From contig NZ_AUBW01000005.1 of assembly GCF_000429445.1 (NCBI RefSeq), positions 1 through 64,000 of the forward strand: 64,000 nucleotides of DNA. Direction: 5' to 3'. The translations under genes were made by a program, and so were the position numbers. The notes below the pieces were generated by a model. It did no database searches, had not been told where the DNA came from, and worked only from the letters and a program-made list of their open reading frames with translations. The DNA is from Algoriphagus terrigena DSM 22685. Its GTDB lineage: Bacteria > Bacteroidota > Bacteroidia > Cytophagales > Cyclobacteriaceae. Shown one piece after another: positions 21,898-30,404 of the stretch (the first letter of the stretch is position 1; every line of letters begins with the position of its first letter).

Positions 21898-21904
21898 ATC
21901 AGTT

Positions 21905-21922
21905 GTCTGTGGTAACACAGAC
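21905..21922 (+). terminator. Short hairpin after large-subunit copy 1
   Basis: gtctgtg (21905-21911) and cacagac (21916-21922) form a seven-base stem eight bases after the stop codon. No T-run follows, so termination would be weak or absent; it may mark an mRNA end. Confidence 0.4.
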
Positions 21923-22054
21923 CAAGGTAAAAGCATCTCAATACATCTGAGGTGCATTTCTGCCCAGATCCGCTTGATTTATAAAAACTTATGTTTGATT
22001 TCCGTAAGTCATCCAAAACGGAAAACCTTAAATTAACACCTAAAATTTATAGCT

Positions 22055-22513
22055 ATGGCCATTTTCAATCTCAACATCAACGGTAAATCCCAACAGGTGG
22101 ATGCGGATCCCAACACGCCCATGCTATGGGTATTGAGAGATCACCTGGACTTGGTGGGCACCAAATTCGGCTGCGGCATTGCCCAGTGCGGAGCCTGCAC
22201 CATCCACATGGACGGGAATGCAGTTCGCTCGTGCCAGCTGCCGGTCTCTTCCGCGCAAGATTCTCAGATCACCACCATCGAAGGGCTTTCCGAAGCTGGG
22301 GATCATCCCGTACAAAAAGCCTGGATGGAACACGACGTACCTCAGTGTGGGTATTGCCAAGCCGGTCAGATCATGACTGCGGCAGCCTTGCTTCAGCAAA
22401 ACCCAAATCCCTCTGAGGAAGAAATCGAAAATGCCATGAACGGCAATATCTGCAGATGCGGGACTTATACCCGAATCAAGGCCGCTGTGATCACTGCCTC
22501 CCAAAACCTTTAA
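22055..22513 (+). CDS. [2Fe-2S] small subunit of the molybdenum hydroxylase
   Basis: 152 residues, typical of IorA/CoxS-type small subunits. The N-terminal plant-ferredoxin domain has its Cys set in 'GTKFGCGIAQCGACTIHMDG' plus the later 'RSC'; the C-terminal helical domain binds a second cluster through 'QCGYCQAGQI' and 'GNICRCGTYTRI'. It has no signal peptide of its own, so if exported it would travel with the Tat-signal large subunit. It starts 157 bases after copy 1 of the large subunit and 12 bases before copy 2, so it may serve both. It passes electrons from the molybdenum site to an acceptor. Confidence 0.94.
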   Translation: MAIFNLNINGKSQQVDADPNTPMLWVLRDHLDLVGTKFGCGIAQCGACTIHMDGNAVRSCQLPVSSAQDSQITTIEGLSEAGDHPVQKAWMEHDVPQCGYCQAGQIMTAAALLQQNPNPSEEEIENAMNGNICRCGTYTRIKAAVITASQNL

Positions 22514-22525
22514 TCCGATAACCGT

Positions 22526-24793
22526 ATGGCAACTTTAAATAAAAAATTGGACCGCAGGTCATTTTTGAAAGTGTCAGCGCTGGCTGGCGGAGGCATGGTG
22601 CTCAGCTTTAGCTGGCTGGCAGGGTGTAAACCCACATCAGAAGAGGAGCTTTTGGCTATGCCAAAAGAATGGTTTGAGCTCAACAGCTACATCAAAATCG
22701 GGGAAAACGGCGTGGTGACGCTCTTCTCCCCCAACCCTGAATTTGGCTCCAATGTCAAGACTTCCATGCCCATGATTCTGGCCGAAGAACTGGACACCGA
22801 CTGGAAGAATGTGATGGTCGAGCAGGCGAATTTTTATCCTGAGCGATATGACCGTCAGTTTACTGGAGGAAGCCAGGGAATCCGCCAAGGCTGGACACCC
22901 TTACGAACTGCCGGAGCAGCTGCCCGACACCTTTTGGTAGCAGCTGCTGCACAGACCTGGAGTGTTCCAGCATCTGAAATAACCACCGCTGCAGGCATAA
23001 TTGAGCATAAAGCCAGTGGAAAAAAAGCGCACTACGGAGAGATGGCATCCCTTGCTGCTACTCTGAAAGTGCCTGAAGAAGTGCCTTTGAAAGAGCTGAA
23101 GGACTTCAAAATCGTCGGAAACTCGAAAAAGAATGTTGACGCTCAGAAAATCGTAAGCGGAAAACCTCTCTTCGCCCTAGATCACAAAGTCGAAGGAATG
23201 AAATATGCAGCCATCGTGCATCCTCCTGCATTTGGAATGAAGCTGAAATCCTTTGACAAAAGTTCTGTCAGTGGAATGGCGGGGATTCAGGATGTTTTCT
23301 CTATCCAACTTTTCAAAGACGATTATGGAAGAAACTTTTTCGACACAACTACTTTTCCTGAGATAGTTGCCATTGTGGGCAATTCCACCTGGGAAGTGAT
23401 GCAGGCAAAGAAAAACTTGGCAGTGGATTGGGAACCCGCTCCTGAATCCGGTTTCGAAATGGCAGGATTTGGTGGCCGGGAAAACATAAAAGTCACTGTA
23501 CCATCCGGGCTAGAAAACACCAATCGCCACAAAGAACAAATGAAGGAATTCATCACCAAACCTGGGAATGTGGCCAGGAAAGACGGTGACCCGGAAGGCG
23601 CGTTCAAAAAAGCCGCGAAAGTGATTGAAAAAACCTATTCTGCTCCTTTCCTGGCACACAATACCATGGAGCCGATGAACTGCTTTGCAGACGTCAAAGG
23701 CGACAAAGCAGTCATCTACGGCCCCACTCAGGCTCCGGAGTCTATCATGGGCACCTTGGTTCAGGCTTTGGGATTGCCTAAAGAAAACATCCAGATCAAT
23801 CTGGCAAGAATGGGAGGAGGCTTTGGTAGAAGGGCGTATAGCCATCACATGACCGAGGCGGCCTTGATCTCACAAAAAATCCAAGCTCCGGTAAAGATGG
23901 TTTATACACGTGAAGACGATATGTCGGCGGGTGTATATCGTCCAGCCTATTCTGCAACCTATCGGGCAGCATTGGATGAAAACAATAACCTGCTTGCTCT
24001 CCATGTAAAAGCCGGTGGAATTCCTGAATCTCCACTTCACGCCAATCGCTTCCCTGCTGGAGCTTTGGACAACTATCTGGCAGAAAGCTGGGATATCCCA
24101 TCTAATATTACCATTGGAGCTTTCCGAGCGCCGCGGTCTAACTTTATCGCCGCAGCAGAGCAGAGTTTCTTGGATGAGTTGGCAGAAGAGATGGGCAAAG
24201 ACCCTATTGAATTCCGTCTGGAGCTATTGAAAAGAGCCGAAAACAATCCTGTGGGCGAGCGAAACGACTACGATGCCAAGCGCTATGCGGGTGTTTTGGA
24301 ATTAGTCCGTGACAAGTCCAACTGGAACACTCCTGCTGCTGGGGTTCACCGCGGGGTTTCCGCTTATTTCTGTCACAATTCCTATGTGGCCGAGGTAGTG
24401 GATACTAAGATTGTGGATTCGAAACCTGTAGTTGAGAAAGTGTTTGCAGCCGTCGACTGCGGAGTCGTGGTCAACCCAGACGCTGCTATCAACATGGGTG
24501 AAGGCGCAATCATCGATGGTATTGGAAATGCCTTCTTTGGGGAAATGGCTTTTGAGAACGGTACTCCTTCAAAAACGAATTTCGACAAATACCGCATGAT
24601 CCGTCACAAGGAAGCTCCAAAATCCATCGAAGTACACTTTGTGGACAGCAAAGAAGATCCGACAGGACTGGGCGAACCCTTCTTCCCTCCTGTCTTTGCA
24701 GCTTTGGCCAACTCGCTCTACAAGGCTACCGGAAAAAGGTACTACGAGCAACCATTTGCGCCGCAACTTGAGATGCAGAATCTAAAGATGTAA
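22526..24793 (+). CDS. Molybdopterin-binding large subunit of an isoquinoline-oxidoreductase-like hydroxylase (copy 2)
   Basis: 755 residues, a close paralogue of 19651-21897 along its whole length. It has the same Tat signal ('LDRRSFLKVSALAGGGMV') with 'WLAGC', 'GGSQGIRQGWTPLRTAGAAA', 'ARMGGGFGRRAYSHH', 'FRAPRSNFIAAAEQSFLDEL' and 'GLGEPFFPPVFAALANSLY'. It starts 12 bases after the [2Fe-2S] subunit and ends the run at a strong terminator. Two large subunits with one small subunit may give two enzymes with different substrate range, or a heteromer. Confidence 0.93.
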   Translation: MATLNKKLDRRSFLKVSALAGGGMVLSFSWLAGCKPTSEEELLAMPKEWFELNSYIKIGENGVVTLFSPNPEFGSNVKTSMPMILAEELDTDWKNVMVEQANFYPERYDRQFTGGSQGIRQGWTPLRTAGAAARHLLVAAAAQTWSVPASEITTAAGIIEHKASGKKAHYGEMASLAATLKVPEEVPLKELKDFKIVGNSKKNVDAQKIVSGKPLFALDHKVEGMKYAAIVHPPAFGMKLKSFDKSSVSGMAGIQDVFSIQLFKDDYGRNFFDTTTFPEIVAIVGNSTWEVMQAKKNLAVDWEPAPESGFEMAGFGGRENIKVTVPSGLENTNRHKEQMKEFITKPGNVARKDGDPEGAFKKAAKVIEKTYSAPFLAHNTMEPMNCFADVKGDKAVIYGPTQAPESIMGTLVQALGLPKENIQINLARMGGGFGRRAYSHHMTEAALISQKIQAPVKMVYTREDDMSAGVYRPAYSATYRAALDENNNLLALHVKAGGIPESPLHANRFPAGALDNYLAESWDIPSNITIGAFRAPRSNFIAAAEQSFLDELAEEMGKDPIEFRLELLKRAENNPVGERNDYDAKRYAGVLELVRDKSNWNTPAAGVHRGVSAYFCHNSYVAEVVDTKIVDSKPVVEKVFAAVDCGVVVNPDAAINMGEGAIIDGIGNAFFGEMAFENGTPSKTNFDKYRMIRHKEAPKSIEVHFVDSKEDPTGLGEPFFPPVFAALANSLYKATGKRYYEQPFAPQLEMQNLKM

Positions 24794-24836
24794 TTGACAA
24801 CTCAAGGTCGGTGGATAAACAACTACCAATCTGATA

Positions 24837-24874
24837 AACCAAAGCCTGAGCGAAATCTCAGGCTTTGGTTTTTT
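24837..24874 (+). terminator. Strong rho-independent terminator
   Basis: aaccaaagcctgag (24837-24850) pairs perfectly with ctcaggctttggtt (24857-24870) over a six-base loop and is followed by ttttat. It closes the redox operon that ends at 24793. Confidence 0.9.
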
Positions 24875-25004
24875 ATATAAACACGTCTTTATTCATTTAC
24901 ATCTTCGAGGTCACTGATTTAAATTAAAATCACAGGAGATCTAGTTGAATAACAACGTGGCGACTATGTGCCCGACAAAAGGAGGAACCGATAATTTTAA
25001 TTCA

Positions 25005-25203
25005 TTTGAATCGTTTCGAATTTTCAATCCGTGAACAATTCGTACGGTACTAGGTGTGCGAGGCGTAAGAACTTTACGATTGAGGGCATCCTTCTTTTTC
25101 TTTTCGCTGTTTTGATGAGTTTTCCACGCCACTTTCACCCACCTAATTTTTCGGATCCGATCCTTGGTTGGGGAGATTCTAGCCCAGAATTTTCCGTTCC
25201 TGA
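25005..25203 (+). repeat. CGTACGGTACGAG palindromic repeat, copy 2 with tail
   Basis: Shares with 30405-30620 the blocks TTTGAATCG, 'CGTACGGTAC', 'TTTTCGCTGTTTTGATGAG', 'TTTTTCGGATCCGATCC' and 'GAGATTCTAGCCC', and is directly followed by a HigA reading frame, as at 30620. Here the HigA copy is truncated after about 68 codons. Confidence 0.75.
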
Positions 25204-25410
25204 CTAAACGCGTACTTTTTCCTGTTTTCCATCCAGCTCATAGGGTTGGATAAGCACTTCAACCGGCAGCTTTAATAAAGCTGATAGATTTCTGATCATT
25301 TCAATCGTCAACGCCCGCTTCCTATTTAAAACGAGGCTCACTGTGGTCTTACTTCCAATCGCCGGGATGAGATCTTTTTCCTTGTAGATATGTGCAATAG
25401 CAAAGTTCAT
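25204..25410 (-). pseudogene. HigA-like antitoxin, 3' fragment
   Basis: 68 codons. From residue 12 on ('KDLIPAIGSKTTVSLVLNRK' and 'LPVEVLIQPYELDGKQEK') it is nearly identical to the ends of the antitoxins at 30621 and 41130. The first 11 codons ('MNFAIAHIYKE') do not match, so the left half including the first helix of the HTH has been replaced. The toxin gene that should lie upstream is gone, and the metal ATPase gene begins 12 bases away. It is the scar of a HigBA module cut when other DNA was joined here. Confidence 0.8.
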
Positions 25411-25421
25411 TGACCCTGCCT

Positions 25422-27374
25422 TTATGATCGCTGTATCCTAACCGCATTCAAGATCGCCAGCAATGCCACTCCAACGTCAGCAAATACTGCCTCCCACATG
25501 GTGGCTATTCCTCCGGCTCCCAGTGCCAGTACAATAACCTTCACTCCAAAAGCCAGGCTGATATTTTGCCATACGATCCGTTTTGTCTGTTTGCCCAACT
25601 GAATGGCAGTTGCAATTTTTGAGGGCTGGTCAGTCTGAATCACCACATCAGCTGTCTCAATGGCTGCATCGCTACCTAAACCACCCATTGCAATTCCCAC
25701 ATCGGCCAGAGCAAGGACAGGAGCGTCGTTGATGCCATCACCCACAAAAGCAATGACCCGGCTGGCATCTTTTTTCAGTTCTTCTACTTTTTCCACCTTT
25801 TGCTCAGGCAGCAAATCACCAAAGGCTTTATCTATTCCGAGTGATTTTGCCACCTGTTGGGTCACTGCATCCTTGTCTCCTGACAGCATGATCAATTCCT
25901 GAACTCCTAATTGATGTAGCCCCTTGATGGCCTGAGCAGCATCTTCTTTGAGTTCATCCGCGATCACTATATATCCCGCATATTTTTGGTCTACTGCTAC
26001 ATGGATAACGGTATTGGCCTCCCCGGATGCATCGGTATGAGTAACTATCCCCTCCCTGTCCAGCAGTTTTTGATTGCCGACCAGCACCTGCTTGCCATTT
26101 ACAATTCCTTTCAGTCCGTGCCCGGCAATTTCCTCCTGTTGTTCGGGTTCTGAGACCTTCCCTCCTTGCTTTTTAGCATACTCTGTAATGGCTTTTGCAA
26201 TGGGATGGGTAGATTTACTTTCCATTGCCGCAGCCAAACTCAGCCAATCTGTAGTTATTCCGTCCATGGTCACTGCTTTCTGAACCTCAAACACTCCCTT
26301 GGTAAGTGTGCCTGTTTTGTCCATCACCACGGTATTTACACGGGTCATGAGGTCAAGAAAGTTGGAACCTTTGAACAGGATGCCTTTTCGGGAGGCTGCA
26401 CCAATCCCTCCGAAATAACCAAGTGGGATAGAAACTACCAACGCGCAGGGGCATGAGATCACCAAAAAGATTAAGGCCCGATAAAGCCATGCTTCAAACA
26501 CATAGTCTTCCACAAAGAAATAAGGCAGGAAGGCCAAGCCGAGGGCCAGAAAGGTGACAATGGGCGTATAGACCCGCGCAAACTTGCGGATGAACTGTTC
26601 GGTTTTTGCCTTGCGTGAGGTGGCGTTCTGGACAAGCTCTAGGATGCGTGCAATCGAACTTTCATTAAACCGTCTGATGACTTTCAATTCAATCAGCCTG
26701 TCGAGGTTCACCATCCCAGCCAGTACATTTTCTCCCTTGTTGTAGGTCGCAGGTTTGCTTTCGCCAGTGAGGGCTGAGGTATTGAAGCTGCCTTTTTCAC
26801 TGATCATTTCCCCATCGAGGGGTACTTTTTCTCCGGGTTTCACCTGTATGGTTTCCCCAATCTGTACTTCCTCCGGGTGTACAGACACCGTTTGTCCACC
26901 TCTACAAACCGAAGCCGAATCGGGGCGGATGTCCAACAGGGCTTTGATGTTACGCTTGGCCCGGTTCACGGCCGCATCCTGAAACAACTCACCGATGGCA
27001 TAGAAAAGCATCACTGCCACAGCCTCCGGATATTCACCTATGGCAAACGCCCCCAATGTGGCTATGCCCATGAGGAAAAATTCAGTGAACACATCACCTT
27101 TTAAGATGGACTTCCAGCCTTTGACCAATACCGGCCATCCCACGGGCAAATAGGCCAGCACATACCACCCAATGCGGATCCATCCCTGGAAAAATGCTGG
27201 CTGTCCCCACTGGTCAGCGGCTATTCCAGCAAGCAGCATGACAAAGCTCACCACACCACTACCCCAAGTCTGCAGGAAAGTTGGGGAGTTTTTTTCCTCT
27301 TCTTTTTTTGGTTTGCCTGGATGCTGGTCAATGCTGCAGCAGGCTTTATCGTCTAAGTGATTTGTATCAGTCAT
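25422..27374 (-). CDS. Heavy-metal P1B-type ATPase (Zn/Cd/Pb class)
   Basis: 650 residues. Motifs: A-domain 'SALTGESKPATYNKG', membrane metal site 'VISCPCALVVSIPLGY', phosphorylation 'MDKTGTLTKGVF', 'STHPIAKAI' (HP locus), and hinge 'AFVGDGINDAPVLALADVGIAMG' (shown as 'GDGINDAPV'). CPC together with the TM8-type end suggests Zn/Cd/Pb export. There is no HMA domain; a short Cys/His-rich tail ('DDKACCSIDQHPGK') takes its place at the N-terminus. The upstream membrane protein ends 14 bases before, and a Fur regulator lies just beyond, forming a metal-homeostasis cluster. Confidence 0.93.
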   Translation of the reverse strand: MTDTNHLDDKACCSIDQHPGKPKKEEEKNSPTFLQTWGSGVVSFVMLLAGIAADQWGQPAFFQGWIRIGWYVLAYLPVGWPVLVKGWKSILKGDVFTEFFLMGIATLGAFAIGEYPEAVAVMLFYAIGELFQDAAVNRAKRNIKALLDIRPDSASVCRGGQTVSVHPEEVQIGETIQVKPGEKVPLDGEMISEKGSFNTSALTGESKPATYNKGENVLAGMVNLDRLIELKVIRRFNESSIARILELVQNATSRKAKTEQFIRKFARVYTPIVTFLALGLAFLPYFFVEDYVFEAWLYRALIFLVISCPCALVVSIPLGYFGGIGAASRKGILFKGSNFLDLMTRVNTVVMDKTGTLTKGVFEVQKAVTMDGITTDWLSLAAAMESKSTHPIAKAITEYAKKQGGKVSEPEQQEEIAGHGLKGIVNGKQVLVGNQKLLDREGIVTHTDASGEANTVIHVAVDQKYAGYIVIADELKEDAAQAIKGLHQLGVQELIMLSGDKDAVTQQVAKSLGIDKAFGDLLPEQKVEKVEELKKDASRVIAFVGDGINDAPVLALADVGIAMGGLGSDAAIETADVVIQTDQPSKIATAIQLGKQTKRIVWQNISLAFGVKVIVLALGAGGIATMWEAVFADVGVALLAILNAVRIQRS

Positions 27375-27387
27375 CGTCTAATCTGTT

Positions 27388-28005
27388 TTAATGTGTGAAA
27401 AAGGAGATCATGCCAGTGAGAATAAGTATGCCACCGGAAATCAGTCCTGCATTGTGTTCCAATTTGTGCCAGTTGAATCGGTGCAGTCCTTTTTGGGCCA
27501 GGTAAACCCAAAAAGTAATACCTAACACGGAAACGATGGTGTAGAGCAGGCCCACTGCCAGGATCATCGGAAAGCCGTGAGTTCCTGCCATTAGGAAGTA
27601 GGCTTCAATTTCCAGGCAGGGCGAAAGAAACATGGTGAATACCAGCAAGGTCACAACCTGCGCTGCACCTGCTTTTTCCAGCTTTTGTTTTTCAGCAATG
27701 TGAAAGTGGTGGTGACGGTGGTGTTGAATGACAAAATATAAGCCGATGGCTATAAGCAATCCAGGAATGACCCAACGGGTGTAACTGTGTAGTTTTTCCG
27801 AAAGTGACAAGCTGAACAAACCCAAAAACACTCCTAACAAAAAAGTACTCAACGAGTGAGCCAAAGCTGCCACCGCCGCAATGCGAACCGTCTTGATTCC
27901 CTCCCATCCAAACTTTTCTTTCAGCGCCAGCACCGGCAGCCAATGGCTGGGAATAAGTCCATGAAGGAGACTGAGCATTATTGTGCCGGTGAGTAGAGCG
28001 GTCAT
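27388..28005 (-). CDS. NicO/UreH-like membrane metal transporter
   Basis: 205 residues with six hydrophobic segments. The first has 'LLHGLIPSHWLPVLALK', the second 'ALAHSLSTFLLGVFLG'; these His-bearing motifs resemble H-x4-D/H elements of nickel/cobalt exporters of the RcnA/NicO/UreH group. A cytoplasmic loop is His-rich ('QHHRHHHFHIAEKQ'), consistent with metal binding. 'LSPCLEIEAYFL' forms a conserved Cys/Glu segment in TM4. Location directly upstream of the metal ATPase in the same direction supports metal efflux or sorting; exact metal unknown. Confidence 0.75.
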   Translation of the reverse strand: MTALLTGTIMLSLLHGLIPSHWLPVLALKEKFGWEGIKTVRIAAVAALAHSLSTFLLGVFLGLFSLSLSEKLHSYTRWVIPGLLIAIGLYFVIQHHRHHHFHIAEKQKLEKAGAAQVVTLLVFTMFLSPCLEIEAYFLMAGTHGFPMILAVGLLYTIVSVLGITFWVYLAQKGLHRFNWHKLEHNAGLISGGILILTGMISFFTH

Positions 28006-28057
28006 CTTTTTAATAATTTGGCTTTAACCCTTCCGGCATTGTGGTGCGAAATTTCAT

Positions 28058-28145
28058 GTGTTTGTAATCTATTTTTTAATGGCCACATGGAATGCCCTGA
28101 ACAATCATCCCCCTGCGTGAGAAGCCTTTCTCATGGGCATTTCAT
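28058..28145 (-). repeat. ATGAA-bracketed start-codon element, copy B (degenerate)
   Basis: On the minus strand it begins ATGAAATGCCC and contains GGATGATTGTTC and GCATTCCATGTGGCCATT, matching copy A at 10814-10904 in the same order, and it ends before ATGAAATTTCGC (start at 28057). The ORF inside is broken. The ATG after it opens a 15-codon frame that stops just before the membrane-protein start at 28005. Confidence 0.6.
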
Positions 28146-28254
28146 AGGCGTATCATCATCCCAGGGTGAGATGTTTTACTTGATGATCAATTCCAACTCA
28201 TTGGATATTTGACCCGAAATTACGCGTAGATCCAATGCACAGTAATTGCAATGT

Positions 28255-28671
28255 TCATTCTGCACATTTCCCGCAAATCCCCTTTACTACCAAGTTGGCT
28301 TCTTCTCCTTTGAACATGCTCGGCAGTTCAATTTCCGGGATTTTATACTTGGGCAAACAAAAGGTTTCGCTACACACCCGACAGTGAAAATGCACATGGA
28401 GGTCCCTTTCGATATCGCAATTGCAACCCTCTGCGCAAAGGGCATACTTTGGAGCGCCTGTCCCATCGTCTATGCTGTGTACCAGTCCATTTTCCTGAAA
28501 AGTCTTCAGAGTGCGGAAAAGTGTCACCCGGTCTGACTTTTCAAAGGTCTTTTCCAAATCGGAAAGGCTGATGGCCGCCTTCTGAACTACCAGTGCTTCC
28601 AATACCAACAGCCTCATGGCTGTTGGTCGGATGTCTTTCTGCTTGAGTTTATCTTCGAGTTCTTTAATCAT
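28255..28671 (-). CDS. Fur-family transcriptional regulator
   Basis: 138 residues, standard Fur/Zur/PerR length. N-terminal winged helix ('DIRPTAMRLLVLEALV', 'KSDRVTLFRTLKTFQENGLV') and a C-terminal dimer/metal domain with 'HVHFHCRVCSETFCLP' and a final 'CGKC', giving the two CxxC motifs of the structural zinc site plus extra Cys in 'CAEGCNC'. It most likely represses the neighbouring metal exporter genes when its metal is absent or present; zinc is the best guess because of the P1B ATPase. It is transcribed in the same direction, separated by 250 bases. Confidence 0.92.
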   Translation of the reverse strand: MIKELEDKLKQKDIRPTAMRLLVLEALVVQKAAISLSDLEKTFEKSDRVTLFRTLKTFQENGLVHSIDDGTGAPKYALCAEGCNCDIERDLHVHFHCRVCSETFCLPKYKIPEIELPSMFKGEEANLVVKGICGKCAE

Positions 28672-28683
28672 AAGGGTGATTCA

Positions 28684-28845
28684 TTAAAGTCCATGTCCTC
28701 CTTCTTCTTCCGTATTTTTGGCCTCAGCCAACAAAGCGCAATCACCTTTCGTGACCAGTTGTATGGCACTCAAGTCCCGCGTTGTGTCTGCCAACGAAAT
28801 CCGCGTATAGCCGTCTTCGGTACATCCTTTGACGACTTTTAGCAT
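28684..28845 (-). pseudogene. C-terminal remnant of a CzcB/CusB-like efflux adaptor
   Basis: A 53-codon minus-strand frame (ATG 28845, TAA 28684-28686) reads 'VVKGCTEDGYTRISLADTTR', then 'LVTKGDCALLAEAKN' and ends 'EEEGGHGL'. This is the shape of the last part of RND periplasmic adaptor proteins in Bacteroidota ('G...DG.YT.I..L..GE.VVTKGAYFLLAE..' with a His-rich tail). It is too short to work and probably remains from a lost CzcCBA-type gene set next to the Fur regulator. Confidence 0.5.
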
Positions 28846-29089
28846 TTAAACGAATTCTTCTGGCTTCAACCATTCATCGGGGGAATTTGCCAAGGTAAAT
28901 ATTCGCACTGTCTGAGACGGGCCAGGTTCGCAAAGGGAATCCACGTATTGGAAGTTACGGATAATGGAAGCCCGTCGTTAAGCAGCTATGCGCGACTGAT
29001 ATTATGGTAAATTAACAGCAAGCGATTGGATTCAATTGGAATCAAAAAAGGTATCCAAACACCTACCCAGAATATTTTTCCGTCTCTGG

Positions 29090-29482
29090 CTACACGCCCA
29101 TTTTTTCTTGTTTTCCATCCAGCCCATAGGGTTGAATAAGCACTTCAACCTGCAGCTTTAATAAAGCTGACAAATTTCTGATCATTTCGATCGTCAGCGC
29201 CCGCTTCCTATTTAAAACGAGGCTCACTGTGGTTTTAATTCCAATTGCCGGGATAAGATTTTTGTCCTTGAGATCTTTTCTGTCCATTGTTTCTTTTATG
29301 GCCTCGATGGGATCGGGTAAGGCAATAGGGTAATGTTCCCTTTCGTATTTTTCAATTAAAGTCACCAGCAATTCTGCCTCCATCCCTTCAGCACTTTCAG
29401 GATCCGCTTCGAAGATTTTAGAAAGCCTGGCAAGGGATTCTTCATACTCCTTTTCTGTCGTAATTGTCTTTTCCCATTTCAT
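29090..29482 (-). CDS. HigA-like antitoxin, copy with broken toxin partner
   Basis: 130 residues, nearly identical to the proteins at 30621 and 41130: N-terminal helical part ('KWEKTITTEKEYEESLARLS', 'EAELLVTLIEKYEREHYP') and a C-terminal HTH of XRE type ('IPAIGIKTTVSLVLNRKRAL', 'MIRNLSALLKLQVEVLIQPY'). It would bind and neutralise a HigB mRNA interferase and repress its own promoter. In this copy the toxin gene upstream is truncated and a 114-base element (29483-29596) has been inserted exactly at the start codon. The antitoxin is therefore orphaned but still intact and could act on the other HigB copies. Confidence 0.87.
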   Translation of the reverse strand: MKWEKTITTEKEYEESLARLSKIFEADPESAEGMEAELLVTLIEKYEREHYPIALPDPIEAIKETMDRKDLKDKNLIPAIGIKTTVSLVLNRKRALTIEMIRNLSALLKLQVEVLIQPYGLDGKQEKMGV

Positions 29483-29596
29483 CTGTTTATAATTTTACTC
29501 GATGGCCAGATACCCTGTCCCGATTTTTCTTCGGGAGAATCTCGCAGTGTCGGCATTCATATCAGTATGTGATGTTTTCGCCATGCTCGATTTCAT
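29483..29596 (-). repeat. ATGAA-bracketed start-codon element, copy C, inserted into a HigA start
   Basis: On the minus strand: ATGAAATCGAGC at the left edge, TGCGAGATTC inside, 'AAACAG' then ATGAAATGGG, the HigA start. Compared with the uninterrupted module at 31013 (AAATCATGAAGTGGG), here AAATCATGAA is followed by 114 extra bases and then ATGAA again. This gives a direct 5-base repeat around the insert. A 33-codon ORF (MKSSMAKTSHTD...) fills it. Confidence 0.75.
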
Positions 29597-29620
29597 GATT
29601 TCAGTTGATTTACGATTTTG

Positions 29621-29731
29621 AAATTGTTCAACCGTACTTGCGCCCACCTTGTCATATTCTGAGTGTGTCCCGATGAATTTAGTAAACACCCACTGCCGCA
29701 AATAGCTGATCTGGACGATTGGCCGATATTT
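29621..29731 (-). pseudogene. HigB-like toxin, 3' remnant
   Basis: About 37 codons ('KYRPIVQISYLRQWVF', 'KFIGTHSEYDKV', 'STVEQF') equal the last third of the HigB toxins at 31036 and 41551. Upstream of 29731 the sequence turns into an unrelated repeat block, so the N-terminal two thirds are missing. Downstream the normal stop is mutated (CAA instead of TAA), letting the frame run on into the inserted element. Confidence 0.85.
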
Positions 29732-30404
29732 TATAAAAATTCTGTATTTCAATTTCAGCAAATTCGAATCTATTTGAATGGTTTGGAATTTGTCCTCTAA
29801 CCTCTCAAAATTTACCAAATGCTACCGTTTCACTGAGCATCGCCAATTAGCCGGACACAAAAAGAAAGCTAACGGCTGGACTCCCTCTCTTCCAATCGGG
29901 TAATTCCTGTTTGAATTCTAGTTCAATTAAAATGGATTCAAAAAACTGAAGAATGAATCAAAAACTGGGACAAATTCTGGGACAAAAAATGGGACAAGTT
30001 TGAGCTATTCAAAACCAATTGGAATTAACGCGAATCCACAACCTGCATCAGAAACCCTATAAAACACAAAAAGTTGACCGTAAAACGATCAACTAATTGT
30101 TTAGTAGCGGGAACAGCGCTACAAACTTGTCTTGATTTTCAGTTACTTACGGAAATACTGGGACAAAAACTGGGACAGGTTCATTTTGCTTTTACAATTT
30201 TAAATTTATTTGAATCGTATCATTTTGAACCCTTTAAAATGTGCCTTTAAACGTTGTACAGCCCATTTTGTGTTTTTGGTTTTTGAATGATCTTTTTTCT
30301 TTTTGATGTGAAAATCAGAAAACGAACCTATTTTATGTATGGTCTAAATTAGAAAATGAACCTTTGAATTCCCCGCTTATTTGAATGTTTTCGCGTTTCT
30401 GAGA
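29732..30404 (+). repeat. Long duplicated block, copy 1 (second copy at 39418)
   Basis: About 410 bases (29700-30113) match 39420-39819 almost base for base, including 'CACTGAGCATCGCCAATTAG', the triple 'GGGACAAATTCTGGGACAA' stretch, a hairpin at 'GTTGACCGTAAAACGATC' and 'TAGTAGCGGGAACAG'. After about 50 unlike bases the match resumes (from about 30165) with 'CATTTTGCTTTTACAATTTT'. No long ORF runs through it. The part around 'GTAGCGGGAACAGG' resembles sequence found beyond integrase genes, so it may be recombinase-associated debris; that is a guess. Confidence 0.75.

Noticed and set aside
28940-29026. Plus-strand frame reading 'VLEVTDNGSPSLSSYARLI', like a cadherin/Ig or kinase fragment
   Set aside because: Too short and without a start; similarity may be chance.
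29960-30000. GGGACA units spaced like a short tandem array, possible CRISPR
   Set aside because: Only three imperfect units with very short spacers, and the same block is copied at 39420; it is not an array.
30100-30116. TAGTAGCGGGAACAG as part of a tRNA gene
   Set aside because: No complete cloverleaf can be built around either copy (30100 or 39806).
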